64,000 nt of DNA, taken from the IMG/VR virus record IMGVR_UViG_3300026512_000003, positions 101,428 to 165,427 of that record; one strand, given 5' to 3'. Position numbers and translations under genes: made by a program. Position 1 is the stretch's first letter, and each line of letters starts with the position of its first letter. This document shows, piece after piece, positions 6,573 to 15,388 of the stretch. The DNA is from a virus. The notes beneath the pieces were generated by a model that worked only from the letters and a program-made list of their open reading frames with translations, was not told the origin of the DNA and made no database searches.

Positions 6573-7879
6573 TCAATACAGTCCCTATGGAAAAAACTAT
6601 AATATCAACAATAATGTCTGATGTTAAAATGATAGAATCAGTAATGGATTTTTTACATACAGAACATTTTTTTGATGAGGTATGTTCAGAATTATATGGA
6701 CTGGCTCTTACTGCGTATCTAGCAAAAGTTCCGTTTGATGAAACTTTTATAATCAGTAAATTTCCCGATAGGCAGGAAGATGTTATTGGAATAATGACTT
6801 TTACCCCAATTGGCAGAGAAAGTATTGTTAAACAAGCACAGCTAGTTATTAAAACAGCGAAAGATAGAGCAATTATTACTAATTTAGATAATGCGAAGGC
6901 TACTATCCTTGCTGGGAAAGACTATGATTTTTCATCGCTACTTCAGGTTGAAATGACTCAAAAATTGGAAATAAAATCTAATAAGGAAATCATTCATGAG
7001 ATGGAAGAGAAAATAAACAACCCTGTAAAAGATCATGGTGTAGGGCTCAACGATGTAGATAGGTTTATAACGATAGCGCCGGGATCTTTATGTGTACTAG
7101 CTGCTAGGCCAAGTATGGGAAAGACGGCTATGGTAATTACTACGATATTGCATCTCCTTAAAAACGGAGAAGGATCACTATTTTTTTCGCTTGAAATGCC
7201 AAGAGATACAATTATGGCGAGGGCTATTGCAAATAAGGCTGATGAAGATCTATCTAACATAAAAAAAGGCCAACTTAAAAATTACCAAGCGTATAAAGAG
7301 GCTAAAGATTATCTTGCAAATACAGATGATTTTATGATAGTTGACACAGCTTTAGATCATAACCAGATTTACAATCATGCAACAACAATTCTTCGTAGAA
7401 ATCCAAATATAAAAAATGTGTTTGTTGATCACATTGGATATATAAAAGATCCCGGTGGTTATCAAAATACACACCTTAGGATAGGAGATATAACAAAGAC
7501 ATTTAAGCGACTTGCAAAAGAAATGAATGTAAAATTCTGGGTATTATCTCAATTAAGTAGATCTATTGAAAGTAGACCAAACAAAAGACCACAGCTATCA
7601 GATCTTAGGGAGTCGGGTTCTATAGAAGAAGATGGCGATTTGATTATTGGTTTATATAGAGACAGCTACTATAAAGTGAGAGAGGAGGGTACAAGAGAAG
7701 AGTCAGTTAATCCCGCAGAGGTAATAGTTTTAAAAAATAGGGATGGCGAAGTTGGAATAGCTCATACGAAATTTGTTGGACCTACTGTTAAATTTACAGA
7801 TAGGGTTGCTGCAGTTGAAACTGTGTATGAATATATTCCTAATGAAGATGATTTAAAGATTGAGCTACCAATTCTATAA
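6569..7879 (+). CDS. dnaB: Replicative DNA helicase, DnaB family
   Basis: The 436-residue product has the two-domain plan of DnaB. An N-terminal helical domain runs to about residue 130. The RecA-like motor follows with Walker A ARPSMGKTA at 179-187, the FSLEM glutamate at 209, Walker B VFVDHIG at 284-290, SQLSR at 327-331, DLRESGSIEEDGD at 345-357 and an arginine in GLYRD at 364. It would unwind the lagging-strand template as a hexamer at the fork. It is slightly shorter than the 450-470 residues usual for bacterial DnaB. The ATGA junction couples it to the preceding gene. Confidence 0.95.
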   Translation: MINTVPMEKTIISTIMSDVKMIESVMDFLHTEHFFDEVCSELYGLALTAYLAKVPFDETFIISKFPDRQEDVIGIMTFTPIGRESIVKQAQLVIKTAKDRAIITNLDNAKATILAGKDYDFSSLLQVEMTQKLEIKSNKEIIHEMEEKINNPVKDHGVGLNDVDRFITIAPGSLCVLAARPSMGKTAMVITTILHLLKNGEGSLFFSLEMPRDTIMARAIANKADEDLSNIKKGQLKNYQAYKEAKDYLANTDDFMIVDTALDHNQIYNHATTILRRNPNIKNVFVDHIGYIKDPGGYQNTHLRIGDITKTFKRLAKEMNVKFWVLSQLSRSIESRPNKRPQLSDLRESGSIEEDGDLIIGLYRDSYYKVREEGTREESVNPAEVIVLKNRDGEVGIAHTKFVGPTVKFTDRVAAVETVYEYIPNEDDLKIELPIL

Positions 7880-7888
7880 GGAGAAAAT

Positions 7889-8098
7889 ATGGTAAACACA
7901 GTGAATATGAAAAATATTCCTCTTGAAAAAGTAGGGGAACAAGTGTCTGAAGTGATTAGAAAGACAGGACTAAAGCCAAAGTATATTGTGATTGATGAAA
8001 TTCAACATGGTGAACTTATTAAAAAAGAGGGGCTTGTTAAAGTAAAAGCAAAAAGAGTTGTTAAGTGGAAAGGTATGAGCGTGCTAGTAAGTAACTAG
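7889..8098 (+). CDS. Small basic hypothetical protein, 69 aa
   Basis: The product is basic and probably beta-rich (KYIVIDEIQHGELI, GLVKVKAKRVVKWKGMSVLV), with no recognised family. Its last codons overlap the end of the convergent HU gene by 4 bases. The overlap lies inside a symmetrical hairpin that may terminate both transcripts. Confidence 0.6.
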   Translation: MVNTVNMKNIPLEKVGEQVSEVIRKTGLKPKYIVIDEIQHGELIKKEGLVKVKAKRVVKWKGMSVLVSN

Positions 8099-8107
8099 CT
8101 CGCTTTT
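8078..8107. terminator. Bidirectional terminator at convergent gene ends
   Basis: AGCG (8078-8081) and GCTAGT (8083-8088) pair with ACTAGC (8094-8099) and CGCT (8101-8104), with one T/T mismatch and a 5-base loop. TTT follows on the plus strand. The element is built from the last codons of both the 69-aa gene and the HU gene. Confidence 0.6.
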
Positions 8108-8355
8108 ACTTTGTCTTTAAATGACTTGGATGATTTAAAGTGGATTACTTTTGAATCAATTTTATAGTCTTGGCCACCTATTGAACTTGTTCTTTTTAAA
8201 GAAGAAACATTAAAAGAGCCAAGATTTGGAATACTAAAGCCTTCTCTGTTGGCAACTTCTGATGTCAAAAGAGAAGTAAAAGTATCAACTGTTGTTTTTG
8301 CTTGCTTCTTAGTACAATTTAGTTTTAGAGCAAGTTTGTCAATAAAAGCTTTCAC
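8095..8355 (-). CDS. HU/IHF-family DNA-binding protein
   Basis: The 86-residue product matches HU in length and order. N-terminal helices (FIDKLALKLNCTKKQAKTTV) are followed by the conserved turn GFSIPNLGSFNV, and a lysine-rich C-terminus contains KVIHFKSSKSFKDKV. The DNA-binding arm segment (KRTSSIGGQDYKI) is short and atypical. HU proteins bend and compact DNA, and phage versions such as SPO1 TF1 act in phage DNA packaging or regulation. A GTG start is chosen with AAGGAT upstream on the minus strand. It is the only minus-strand gene in the left 50 kb. Confidence 0.85.
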   Translation of the reverse strand: MKAFIDKLALKLNCTKKQAKTTVDTFTSLLTSEVANREGFSIPNLGSFNVSSLKRTSSIGGQDYKIDSKVIHFKSSKSFKDKVKAS

Positions 8356-8418
8356 GAGATATCCTTGTTTTTTAAATATAGGGTATTTTATCGAAAAAAA
8401 TAATTAAAAGGAAGAGAA

Positions 8419-8856
8419 ATGAGTTTTTTAAGAGATGCTAATCTTGAAATTAGTAAAAAAACGAGTAATAATCTAGTTATTCTAATACAATATAGAACAA
8501 AAAAGGTAATTGAGGCTATAAGTAGTAATGATGCAAAAGAATGTTTGTATCGTCTAGCTAAGCTATCAATGATGTCAAATGATATCTATGTGCATAGATT
8601 TGCACTTGCTGAAGATTTAGATGAAGTAAGAGAGTATTCAGATGCAATGGATATTTTCTCAGAAAATGTACGGGAAGTAGCAAGTGCTTCTTTGTTGTTT
8701 TTAGAAGAGAAATACAAATCTTTTGTTACAAAAGAAAAATTGCAACAGTTTATTGACTATGCAAGCAAAAATAAAATCACAAGAAAAACAATAAAGAAAC
8801 AGTTGAAATTAATAATTCCAACAGCTGCTCCTATAAAAAAAAGAGGTGTTAGATGA
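8419..8856 (+). CDS. Hypothetical protein, 145 aa, upstream of nrdA
   Basis: The product looks all-helical (SNNLVILIQYRTKKVIEAI; LYRLAKLSMMSNDIY) with a basic C-terminus. It is not recognised. An ATGA junction couples it to the ribonucleotide reductase alpha gene. The start has AAGGAAGAG upstream. Confidence 0.65.
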   Translation: MSFLRDANLEISKKTSNNLVILIQYRTKKVIEAISSNDAKECLYRLAKLSMMSNDIYVHRFALAEDLDEVREYSDAMDIFSENVREVASASLLFLEEKYKSFVTKEKLQQFIDYASKNKITRKTIKKQLKLIIPTAAPIKKRGVR

Positions 8857-11153
8857 GTGAATTAGAAAAACTTTTCGAGAACCCACCAATAACACAAGTT
8901 ACAAAAAAAGGTGGTTATTTAGCAAATGTAGACATGAGTAAAATCACAGAAGAAGCAAAAGGTGCTTGTAAGGATTTGGAGCATGTTAATTATGAAGAAT
9001 TAATAATTGATGCACACATTTCATGGAAAGAAGGAATGACAACTTCTGAACTTCAAGAAGTGTTAATAAAAACAGCAATAAATAAAATCAGTGCAGAAAG
9101 ATCTAGTTGGACATTTGTTGCAGCAAGACTCACTTTAAGGAGGATGTATCATGATGTTGGAAGGTTGTATGGTAACAAGAAGGGTAAAAGATATCCTTCG
9201 CTAGAGCAATATATAAAAGTTGCAATGTCTACAGGAAAATACCACAAATCGTTTTGGAAAAAATTTGATTTAGAGTTATTAAACAAACAGATTGATGAGA
9301 CAAGAGATCTCCAGTTTAATTATCTTGGAATAAAAACATATTTAGATAGATATGCTATATGCAATATGAAAGGTGCCTTGGTAGAACTTCCTCAACATAT
9401 GTTTATGGGAATTGCAATGTTTTTAGCCCAAAAAGAGGATGATTGTAATAAGTGGGCAATAATTTTTTACAACAAAATAAGTAAGTTTAATGTCATGCTT
9501 GCAACCCCAACACTGTCTAATGCAAGATTAAACAGACATCAATTATCAAGTTGTTTTGTTGGAGGACACTCAGATAGTTTAAGTGATATTTTTAGAGGAT
9601 ATGACACAAAAGCAACAATTTCAAAATACGGAGGTGGAATAGGATGGGATTGGACTCAGACAAGAGCCTCTGGTGGTGATATTGATGGTTATATTGGCGT
9701 GGCAAAAGGTACAACATCTTTTCTTAAAATTGATAATGACATTGCTATTGCTGTAGATCAGCTTGGTGTAAGAAAAGGAAGCTTTGCTCCGTATATGCAG
9801 GATTGGCATATGGATATTTTCGAGTTTTTAAAACTTAAAGAGGCAGGTGGTGAAGATAGAAAAAGAGCGAGGGACCTAAACCTTGCTTTATGGATGTCAG
9901 ATGAATTTATGAGAAGAGAATCTGAAAATAAGGATTGGACATTATTTGATCCAGCAGAAGTTCCACATTTGAATGAGCTTCATGGTGATGCTTTTACGGT
10001 AGCATATTTGAAAGCTGAAAAAGATCCTACTCTTAGAAAAAGAGTAGTTCCTGCAAGATTGATTTTCGGAGAAGCGATGAGGCTTGCTTTTAAATTTGGT
10101 ATGCCATTTATAGGTTTTAAAGATGCTGTAAATAAAGGCAATATGAATTCAAATACAGGGATAATAAGATGCTCTAACTTGTGTACAGAAATACTTCAAG
10201 TAACCGAACCATCAAAAGATATTATAAAAATAACTTTTAATGATAATGAAAAAAGAGAATATCTTGAAAAAACAAGGCTGAAATCTGTAAAAGCTAAAGA
10301 TATTGAGCTAGGTGATATTATAGATGGTAAAATAGTTACTAAAAAAGAAAGCTCTTTTACTAAAGAAAGGATGGCAATATGTAATCTTGGTTCTGTCCAT
10401 TTAGCTAAATATGTAAAGAGTGCTCTTGCTGAAAGAAAAGATACTATTTTTACAATGATTAGAATGCTCGATAATGTTATAGATAATAATTTGTACACAA
10501 AAGACTCCATAAGAGACACAGCTTTTGCAACTAGAGCTATTGGAATGGGTGTGATGGGAGAGATGGAAGCTCTTGCTGATGCAAAAATTTACTTTGGAAG
10601 CGAAGAGCATTTGCTGTGGATAGATGAGGTTTATTCGGAAATAAGAAAATTTGCAGAAGAAGCGTCTCAAACTCTAGCAAAAGAAAAAGGTGTTTTCCCA
10701 GAATATTCTATGTCTGATTGGGAGAAACCAATGAGAAATGCGTATTTGATGGCAATCGCCCCAACAAGTTCAATAGCTATTTTTGTTGGGACAACTAACT
10801 GTATTGAGCCTGTTTTTGATAGATTCTGGTATGAGGAGAATATGGAAGGAATTGTTCCTATGACTGCTCCAGGGCTAAATGTAGAAAACTACGCATACTA
10901 TCAGTCTGCTTACGATATACCTTTTGAAAAACAAGCAGTTGCAGTAGCTACGAGACAAAAGTATATAGATCAAGGACAGTCATTTAATATACATATAAGA
11001 CCTGATGACATAAAAGAAGTTAGTGACATGGCAAAAATGTATAGATATGCATGGATGCTAGGTATAAAAACAATATATTATGTGCGATCTCAAGCACCAG
11101 AAGCTGACAATTTAGTAATAGATAGAAAAATGGAGTGTACAGGATGTCAATAG
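8853..11153 (+). CDS. nrdA: Ribonucleotide reductase class I, alpha (large) subunit
   Basis: The 766-residue enzyme reduces ribonucleoside diphosphates using a radical supplied by the beta subunit encoded next door. An ATP-cone-like N-terminus (about 15-95) precedes the barrel. Active-site residues are visible: C234 in LSSCFVGG, N442, C444 and E446 in SNLCTEI, C510 in AICNLGS, and the tyrosine pair Y742-Y743 in KTIYYVRSQ. The C-terminal C762-x2-C765 accepts electrons from a redoxin. Between the finger loop and C510 lies an insert of about 50 residues (454-505) absent from E. coli NrdA; it contains KSVKAKDIELGDIIDGK. Catalytic residues are otherwise intact. Confidence 0.95.
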   Translation: MSELEKLFENPPITQVTKKGGYLANVDMSKITEEAKGACKDLEHVNYEELIIDAHISWKEGMTTSELQEVLIKTAINKISAERSSWTFVAARLTLRRMYHDVGRLYGNKKGKRYPSLEQYIKVAMSTGKYHKSFWKKFDLELLNKQIDETRDLQFNYLGIKTYLDRYAICNMKGALVELPQHMFMGIAMFLAQKEDDCNKWAIIFYNKISKFNVMLATPTLSNARLNRHQLSSCFVGGHSDSLSDIFRGYDTKATISKYGGGIGWDWTQTRASGGDIDGYIGVAKGTTSFLKIDNDIAIAVDQLGVRKGSFAPYMQDWHMDIFEFLKLKEAGGEDRKRARDLNLALWMSDEFMRRESENKDWTLFDPAEVPHLNELHGDAFTVAYLKAEKDPTLRKRVVPARLIFGEAMRLAFKFGMPFIGFKDAVNKGNMNSNTGIIRCSNLCTEILQVTEPSKDIIKITFNDNEKREYLEKTRLKSVKAKDIELGDIIDGKIVTKKESSFTKERMAICNLGSVHLAKYVKSALAERKDTIFTMIRMLDNVIDNNLYTKDSIRDTAFATRAIGMGVMGEMEALADAKIYFGSEEHLLWIDEVYSEIRKFAEEASQTLAKEKGVFPEYSMSDWEKPMRNAYLMAIAPTSSIAIFVGTTNCIEPVFDRFWYEENMEGIVPMTAPGLNVENYAYYQSAYDIPFEKQAVAVATRQKYIDQGQSFNIHIRPDDIKEVSDMAKMYRYAWMLGIKTIYYVRSQAPEADNLVIDRKMECTGCQ

Positions 11154-12253
11154 AAAAAAAATATAATATGGTTAAAGCAAGTGAAGTAACTTTAGACACA
11201 GAAATTACAGAACTTGTTTTGTTTAATCCAGAACCAACAGTGTGTAACTCTTCTGCTGCTCCTATTGGTTCAAATGTTGATGGAATTATAGACACCTCAG
11301 TTGGCCCTCAATGGGCAATGAAGCTATGGGATGTAATGAGATCAAATGACTGGTTTCCAGCAGAAGCAGATACTAGCTCAGATGGTGCAGAGTATGTAAA
11401 GCTTGACGAAGCACACAAAAGAGCATATGATTTAGCTATTTCATCTCTTATATACAACGACAGTGTTCAGACTCGCAACCTTGCAAACAACATGATACCA
11501 TATATAACTGATGGTAAAATAGTCATGGTGCTCACAAGGCAAGCCTTTGAAGAAGCAAACCACACTATTTCCTATTCGGTGTTGCTAACAGATGTTTCCC
11601 CAAATAAAGATGAAATTTATGAGCTTTATCGAAAGGACGAATTTCTCAAAGAAAGAAACCAATACTTAGATGAGCTATATGGCGAATTAGCCTATTCAAA
11701 AGGAGAAAAAACAACAGTAAGAATCTTAATTAGAGCAATGATAGCAAATAATATTTTGGAGTCTATTATGTTTTATGCAGGTTTTGTGTTTTTTTGGTAT
11801 CTTGGAATAAGAATGCCTGGGACAGCAAAAATGATTTCTTTTATTGCAAGAGATGAGAGAACTCATGTTGTGCTATTTAGGCAACTTCTTAAAAGTACAT
11901 TAAAAAGTTACCCCGGAATAGACAAAGGCGAAGTTGAACAAATGCTTAGAGAAGAAGTACATAAAGCAACAGAAAATGAAAAACGATGGCTGAAGTACTT
12001 TACGGGTGGAAAAATTGCTGAATTTTCAGAAAAAGCTATCTCTGCATATATAGAAGATAAAGCTAACCAAATTACAGAAGGATTTGGCTTTAATAAAATA
12101 TATCCAAAAATAGGATATAATCCTTTAATGGCTTTTGAAAAGGCTTACGATAAGCCAAATGAGCAAAAGACAAATCAGCTAGAAATGAATCCTACAACAT
12201 ATGATGTAAGAACACTTCCTATGGAAGATTATTTAGAAGGGGGCGAAATATGA
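11144..12253 (+). CDS. nrdB: Ribonucleotide reductase class I, beta (small) subunit
   Basis: The 369-residue product holds all the di-metal ligands of class I beta subunits: D106, E137 and H140 (EEANH), E206, E238 and H241 (ARDERTH). A tyrosine at Y144, four residues after H140, is in the place of the radical tyrosine of E. coli NrdB (Y122), so a class Ia-type radical is expected. It would form the alpha2-beta2 complex with the upstream NrdA. The start at 11144 overlaps the nrdA stop by 10 bases and uses GGAG inside nrdA. A 7-codon frame (12250-12273) overlaps its end and is not annotated as a gene. Confidence 0.94.
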   Translation: MSIEKKYNMVKASEVTLDTEITELVLFNPEPTVCNSSAAPIGSNVDGIIDTSVGPQWAMKLWDVMRSNDWFPAEADTSSDGAEYVKLDEAHKRAYDLAISSLIYNDSVQTRNLANNMIPYITDGKIVMVLTRQAFEEANHTISYSVLLTDVSPNKDEIYELYRKDEFLKERNQYLDELYGELAYSKGEKTTVRILIRAMIANNILESIMFYAGFVFFWYLGIRMPGTAKMISFIARDERTHVVLFRQLLKSTLKSYPGIDKGEVEQMLREEVHKATENEKRWLKYFTGGKIAEFSEKAISAYIEDKANQITEGFGFNKIYPKIGYNPLMAFEKAYDKPNEQKTNQLEMNPTTYDVRTLPMEDYLEGGEI

Positions 12254-12298
12254 AAAAAATTATTGCATGCTAATTGCTTAAAAGATTTATTAATATGT

Positions 12299-12316
12299 GC
12301 TAGCTGAAAAGCTAGC
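12299..12316 (+). promoter_or_regulatory. 6-bp hairpin between nrdB and the next gene
   Basis: GCTAGC and GCTAGC (self-complementary) flank TGAAAA. No T-run follows. It may reduce read-through from nrdB or shield the mRNA end. Confidence 0.4.
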
Positions 12317-12347
12317 CAAATAAACAAAAAAACAATAAGGAAAAGAA

Positions 12348-12854
12348 ATGGATTTTAGTTACACAGATGGAGTACTGAAATATAAAGGCAAAAAATGTGG
12401 GACTGCTGTTGTTTATGAGGATGGAAAGGTTGATGTAGAGATTGTTGTAAAAACAGCAAAAAAAGCATGGGATGATGCAGCCTTGACTGAACAAGAAGTT
12501 TGGGATCTTGTCGATTATAAAGTTGAAGTTGGTTTAAAAAAAGAGACAGACTCTACAACTGAAGTTGAAACAAAAACTGAAGAAGCTAAAAATGTTGAAG
12601 AAGCTAAAAATGTTGAAGAAGCTAAAAATGTTGAAGAAGTTGAAAAATCTGAAGTGAAACCAGAAAATGAACAGCTTAAAAAATTAAAAGAAAGAGCAAA
12701 AGAAGAAAATCTAGTTTTAGCAAAAACAGAAGATGGCTTATACATGCTCCTTAAACCTCAGTTCGAAGATTATGATGGAGACGATATAATTGAAGCGTCA
12801 AAACCAGAAGAACTTATTGGAAAGAGTAATATTGTTGAAATTATCGTAGGGTAA
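12348..12854 (+). CDS. Acidic hypothetical protein with EEAKNV repeats, 168 aa
   Basis: The N-terminal 60 residues form a small globular-looking domain (YTDGVLKYKGKKCGTAVVY). Then comes a glutamate-rich linker with three exact EEAKNV repeats, and a C-terminal domain from about residue 110 (LKERAKEENLVLAKTEDGLYMLL). The linker is encoded by an 18-bp tandem repeat, which is prone to copy-number change. No family is recognised. An intrinsic terminator follows. Confidence 0.65.
   Translation: MDFSYTDGVLKYKGKKCGTAVVYEDGKVDVEIVVKTAKKAWDDAALTEQEVWDLVDYKVEVGLKKETDSTTEVETKTEEAKNVEEAKNVEEAKNVEEVEKSEVKPENEQLKKLKERAKEENLVLAKTEDGLYMLLKPQFEDYDGDDIIEASKPEELIGKSNIVEIIVG
12582..12635 (+). repeat. Three tandem 18-bp repeats
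   Basis: The unit GAAGCTAAAAATGTTGAA occurs three times without change at 12582, 12600 and 12618. The identity points to recent slippage expansion of the linker codons. Confidence 0.85.
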
Positions 12855-12863
12855 TTTTTAGTA

Positions 12864-12896
12864 AAAAGGGGGAAGAATGTTTTCCCCTTATTTTTT
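12864..12896 (+). terminator. Intrinsic terminator
   Basis: AAAGGGGGAA pairs with TTTTCCCCTT around a short loop and is followed by A then six T (12891-12896). It lies 10 bases after the stop of the acidic protein gene. Confidence 0.75.
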
Positions 12897-12916
12897 AAGA
12901 AAATAAGGATAGATAA

Positions 12917-13288
12917 GTGGAAGAAATTAAAGTAGGAGAATTGCTTGGATTTAAAAAAAAAGGAAGTAAACAAATTTTTTTAAATCTTTGTCCACACTCA
13001 GTGGAAATACTAACTGTAGAAGGTATTTTTAGTATACCCCAAAGTGGGACAGTAGCTAGAGTTGAAAAGAGATATTGCGAGGAAAAGGTGCATTCCGGAA
13101 TTCCAATTGAATCTCCAAAATTTGGAAAAGTACATGGACTACCAGATGCGAAAGAAAATGTTATGTATATAGTATCAGGGATAGTTTTAAATGCATTAGG
13201 TGATAACAGAAAGAGAGATGTGTGTGCTATTGGAAGTAGAATAACACAGGGAAATATTAAGGTAGCAACTTCATTTAGAATATTATAG
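12917..13288 (+). CDS. Conserved phage protein of the NLCPH...GLP...YIVS type, 123 aa
   Basis: A GTG start at 12917 follows AATAAGGATAGATAA. The order LNLCPHSVEI, SIPQSGTVARVE, GIPI, GKVHGLPDA, MYIVSGIVLNAL, RKRDVCAIG is the full pattern of a small family common in phages and plasmids, function unknown. The shorter motif set at 2189-2587 is a divergent paralogue. It lies just upstream of the primase. Confidence 0.7.
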   Translation: MEEIKVGELLGFKKKGSKQIFLNLCPHSVEILTVEGIFSIPQSGTVARVEKRYCEEKVHSGIPIESPKFGKVHGLPDAKENVMYIVSGIVLNALGDNRKRDVCAIGSRITQGNIKVATSFRIL

Positions 13289-13298
13289 AAGGACTACT

Positions 13299-14906
13299 AT
13301 GATTAGCAATTCTACAATTGAAGAATTAAAAAGCAAGATTGATGTCTTAGAAGTTGCAGAGCTATTTGTAGAGCTAAAAAAAGCGGGGAGTATATATAAG
13401 GGGCTGTCTCCTTTTGGTTTTGAGAAAACACCTTCTTTTGTTGTTTCACCATCAAAAAATATATGGAATGATTTTTCATCTGGAGTAGGTGGAGATGCAA
13501 TAAAATTATTTCAACTTGTAAACAATATGACTTTCCCTGAAGCTGTTGAAGAGCTTTGTGAAAAATATAATGTAACAATGGTTAATGACAATGTTACTAA
13601 AAATGTACTTTCTAGAAGTGAGTTAGAACAATATTCAAAATGGTGTTGTGAAAATTTGAAAAAAAGCGAAATACAAACTAAGTATTTAAAAAATCGTGGA
13701 CTAACTATAGAAACTATAGAAAAATTTCAAATAGGATTATCCCCATCTTCAAGAGAGGTTGTAGATTTTGTAAAAAGTAATTTTTTGAATGTGCAAAATT
13801 GTATAGATGTTGGGATTATAGACAATGGCGAGAGAGGTCTTTATGCCAGATTTATAGACAGAATAATGTTCCCAATTTTTGATGTAAGGGGAAAAATCTG
13901 TGGTTTTAGTGGTAGAACAATTAATGGTCATGTTGCAAAATACATTAATACTAGAGATACAGAACTGTTTAAAAAATCAGCTTTGTTATATGGGTTTAAT
14001 TTTGCAAGAGAAAAAATATCAAAAAAAAACTTTTTTATTCTGAGTGAAGGGCAAATAGATATTGCTTTGCAACATCAAGTCGGCATAAAATATGCTATAG
14101 CATCAATGGGAACAGCTCTAACAGAAATACATGTAAAAGCAATAAAGAGGGTTGCTAATAAAGGGATTGTTGCTTATGACGGGGATCCTGCTGGAATTAA
14201 GGCAGCTATAAAAGCTTGCGGATTGTTTATGAAAAACGGCGTTGAAGTTAGGGTTGTGTTGCTGGATGATGGTCAAGATCCAGCAGATATGATTTCCCAA
14301 GGAAAATCTCTAAAATATTGGGAACTTTTAAAAAAAGGAATAAAGGCAATAGATTTTTGTGTTGCGAGAATACTTGGGCAATTTGATATTAAAAACCCGT
14401 ATCAAGTAGAAGAGGCACAAAAAGAGCTTTCTCTTTTTGCAAAAAATATGCCAGAGGCAATAGAAAAAGAGATATTGAATATTGGGGAACAAAAAACAAA
14501 TTGTAAAATCCTTAAAACAGTTGAAAAGTATGTAAAACCCAAAAAAAGTACTTTGAGCTTAAAAGAAAAAGAACTTCTTAAATATGTGCTTGAAAATAAA
14601 CATGAACTTGGAAAAATAATTTCCATAAAAAAATGTTTCTCAAATATCGAAGTAATTCAACTTCTAGAAGATGGTAAATTTGAGGATACTAGGCTAACAG
14701 AAATAATACTCGATGAGGACATATGGTTACATGAGACTATTGATGAGGAGGTGTTGCTTTTTAAAATAGAATGTCTTCAAAAACATATTCAGAAACTTCC
14801 AAAAATGAAACTGTCTTCGATAAGAAGAGCAACTTTAATAAGGGATGGTCAAAATAAACTTAGAGGTTTAAGAAATGAGTTAAAGGAGCAAAGAGGTGAT
14901 AATTAG
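13299..14906 (+). CDS. DNA primase, DnaG-like, lacking zinc ligands
   Basis: The 535-residue product keeps the fold markers of the CHC2 zinc domain (YKGLSPFGFEKTPSF, then VGGDAIKLF). All four metal ligands are replaced: S37 and G40 stand for Cys and His, D58 and S61 for the two later Cys. The catalytic core follows with FPIFDVRGKICGFSGR, a TOPRIM domain with E250 in SEGQIDIAL, D294 and D296 in AYDGDPAG, and DDGQDPAD. It should synthesise RNA primers at the fork with DnaB. How template recognition works without zinc is unclear. The C-terminal 200 residues are helical and may bind helicase. The overlap with the next gene is 11 bases. Confidence 0.85.
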   Translation: MISNSTIEELKSKIDVLEVAELFVELKKAGSIYKGLSPFGFEKTPSFVVSPSKNIWNDFSSGVGGDAIKLFQLVNNMTFPEAVEELCEKYNVTMVNDNVTKNVLSRSELEQYSKWCCENLKKSEIQTKYLKNRGLTIETIEKFQIGLSPSSREVVDFVKSNFLNVQNCIDVGIIDNGERGLYARFIDRIMFPIFDVRGKICGFSGRTINGHVAKYINTRDTELFKKSALLYGFNFAREKISKKNFFILSEGQIDIALQHQVGIKYAIASMGTALTEIHVKAIKRVANKGIVAYDGDPAGIKAAIKACGLFMKNGVEVRVVLLDDGQDPADMISQGKSLKYWELLKKGIKAIDFCVARILGQFDIKNPYQVEEAQKELSLFAKNMPEAIEKEILNIGEQKTNCKILKTVEKYVKPKKSTLSLKEKELLKYVLENKHELGKIISIKKCFSNIEVIQLLEDGKFEDTRLTEIILDEDIWLHETIDEEVLLFKIECLQKHIQKLPKMKLSSIRRATLIRDGQNKLRGLRNELKEQRGDN

Positions 14907-15387
14907 CAATAAGTCAAACAGAGCATATAATGGGCTTTTGAATGAAATAAGAAAAAAGTTTTTTAAAGATTTTTCTGTTAAAGACTTTAGGAAGATGATA
15001 AAGCAAATGGATCCGGAATACCCAATTAATAGTGATGGTACATATATAAGTATGACTACTATTACTGAAGTACAGTTAAAAAAACATATGAGTTTTATTA
15101 AGCTATTTGCATACAAAAGAGGGTACCGAGTTGAAAGCTTAACTGAAGTGGAAAACATAATCTTTTTGGAGTCTAAAATAGATACTAGAATAATAGGAAT
15201 GCCTGTTGAAGAAGATGGAATGTATACAGCAGTAGTTGTGTGCTCTAACTGTGGTATGGCTACAAAAAAAGGACTTACTAAAAATAGGCTTAATCAACTT
15301 CGACGGATAGAAAAAAAAGAAGAAGCAGAGCAAAAAGGAGTGAATAGTTTTACTTGTATGTGTTGCTATGGAAAATATGGAGTATGA
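14896..15387 (+). CDS. Zinc-binding hypothetical protein, 163 aa
   Basis: A GTG start at 14896 is supported by AAAGGAG inside the end of the primase gene. The basic N-terminal half is followed by a long-spaced zinc ribbon: VCSNCGM, then CMCC near the C-terminus. It probably binds nucleic acid. No family is recognised. It overlaps the region of the next start. Confidence 0.6.
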   Translation: MIISNKSNRAYNGLLNEIRKKFFKDFSVKDFRKMIKQMDPEYPINSDGTYISMTTITEVQLKKHMSFIKLFAYKRGYRVESLTEVENIIFLESKIDTRIIGMPVEEDGMYTAVVVCSNCGMATKKGLTKNRLNQLRRIEKKEEAEQKGVNSFTCMCCYGKYGV

Positions 15388-15388
15388 C

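Noticed and set aside
10210-10370. Intein in NrdA
   Set aside because: The insert is only about 50 residues and lacks the N-terminal Cys/Ser, the block B TxxH and the C-terminal HN.
12250-12273. Seven-codon MKKIIAC frame after nrdB
   Set aside because: Too short to support; could be the relic of a glutaredoxin-like gene, but nothing further remains.
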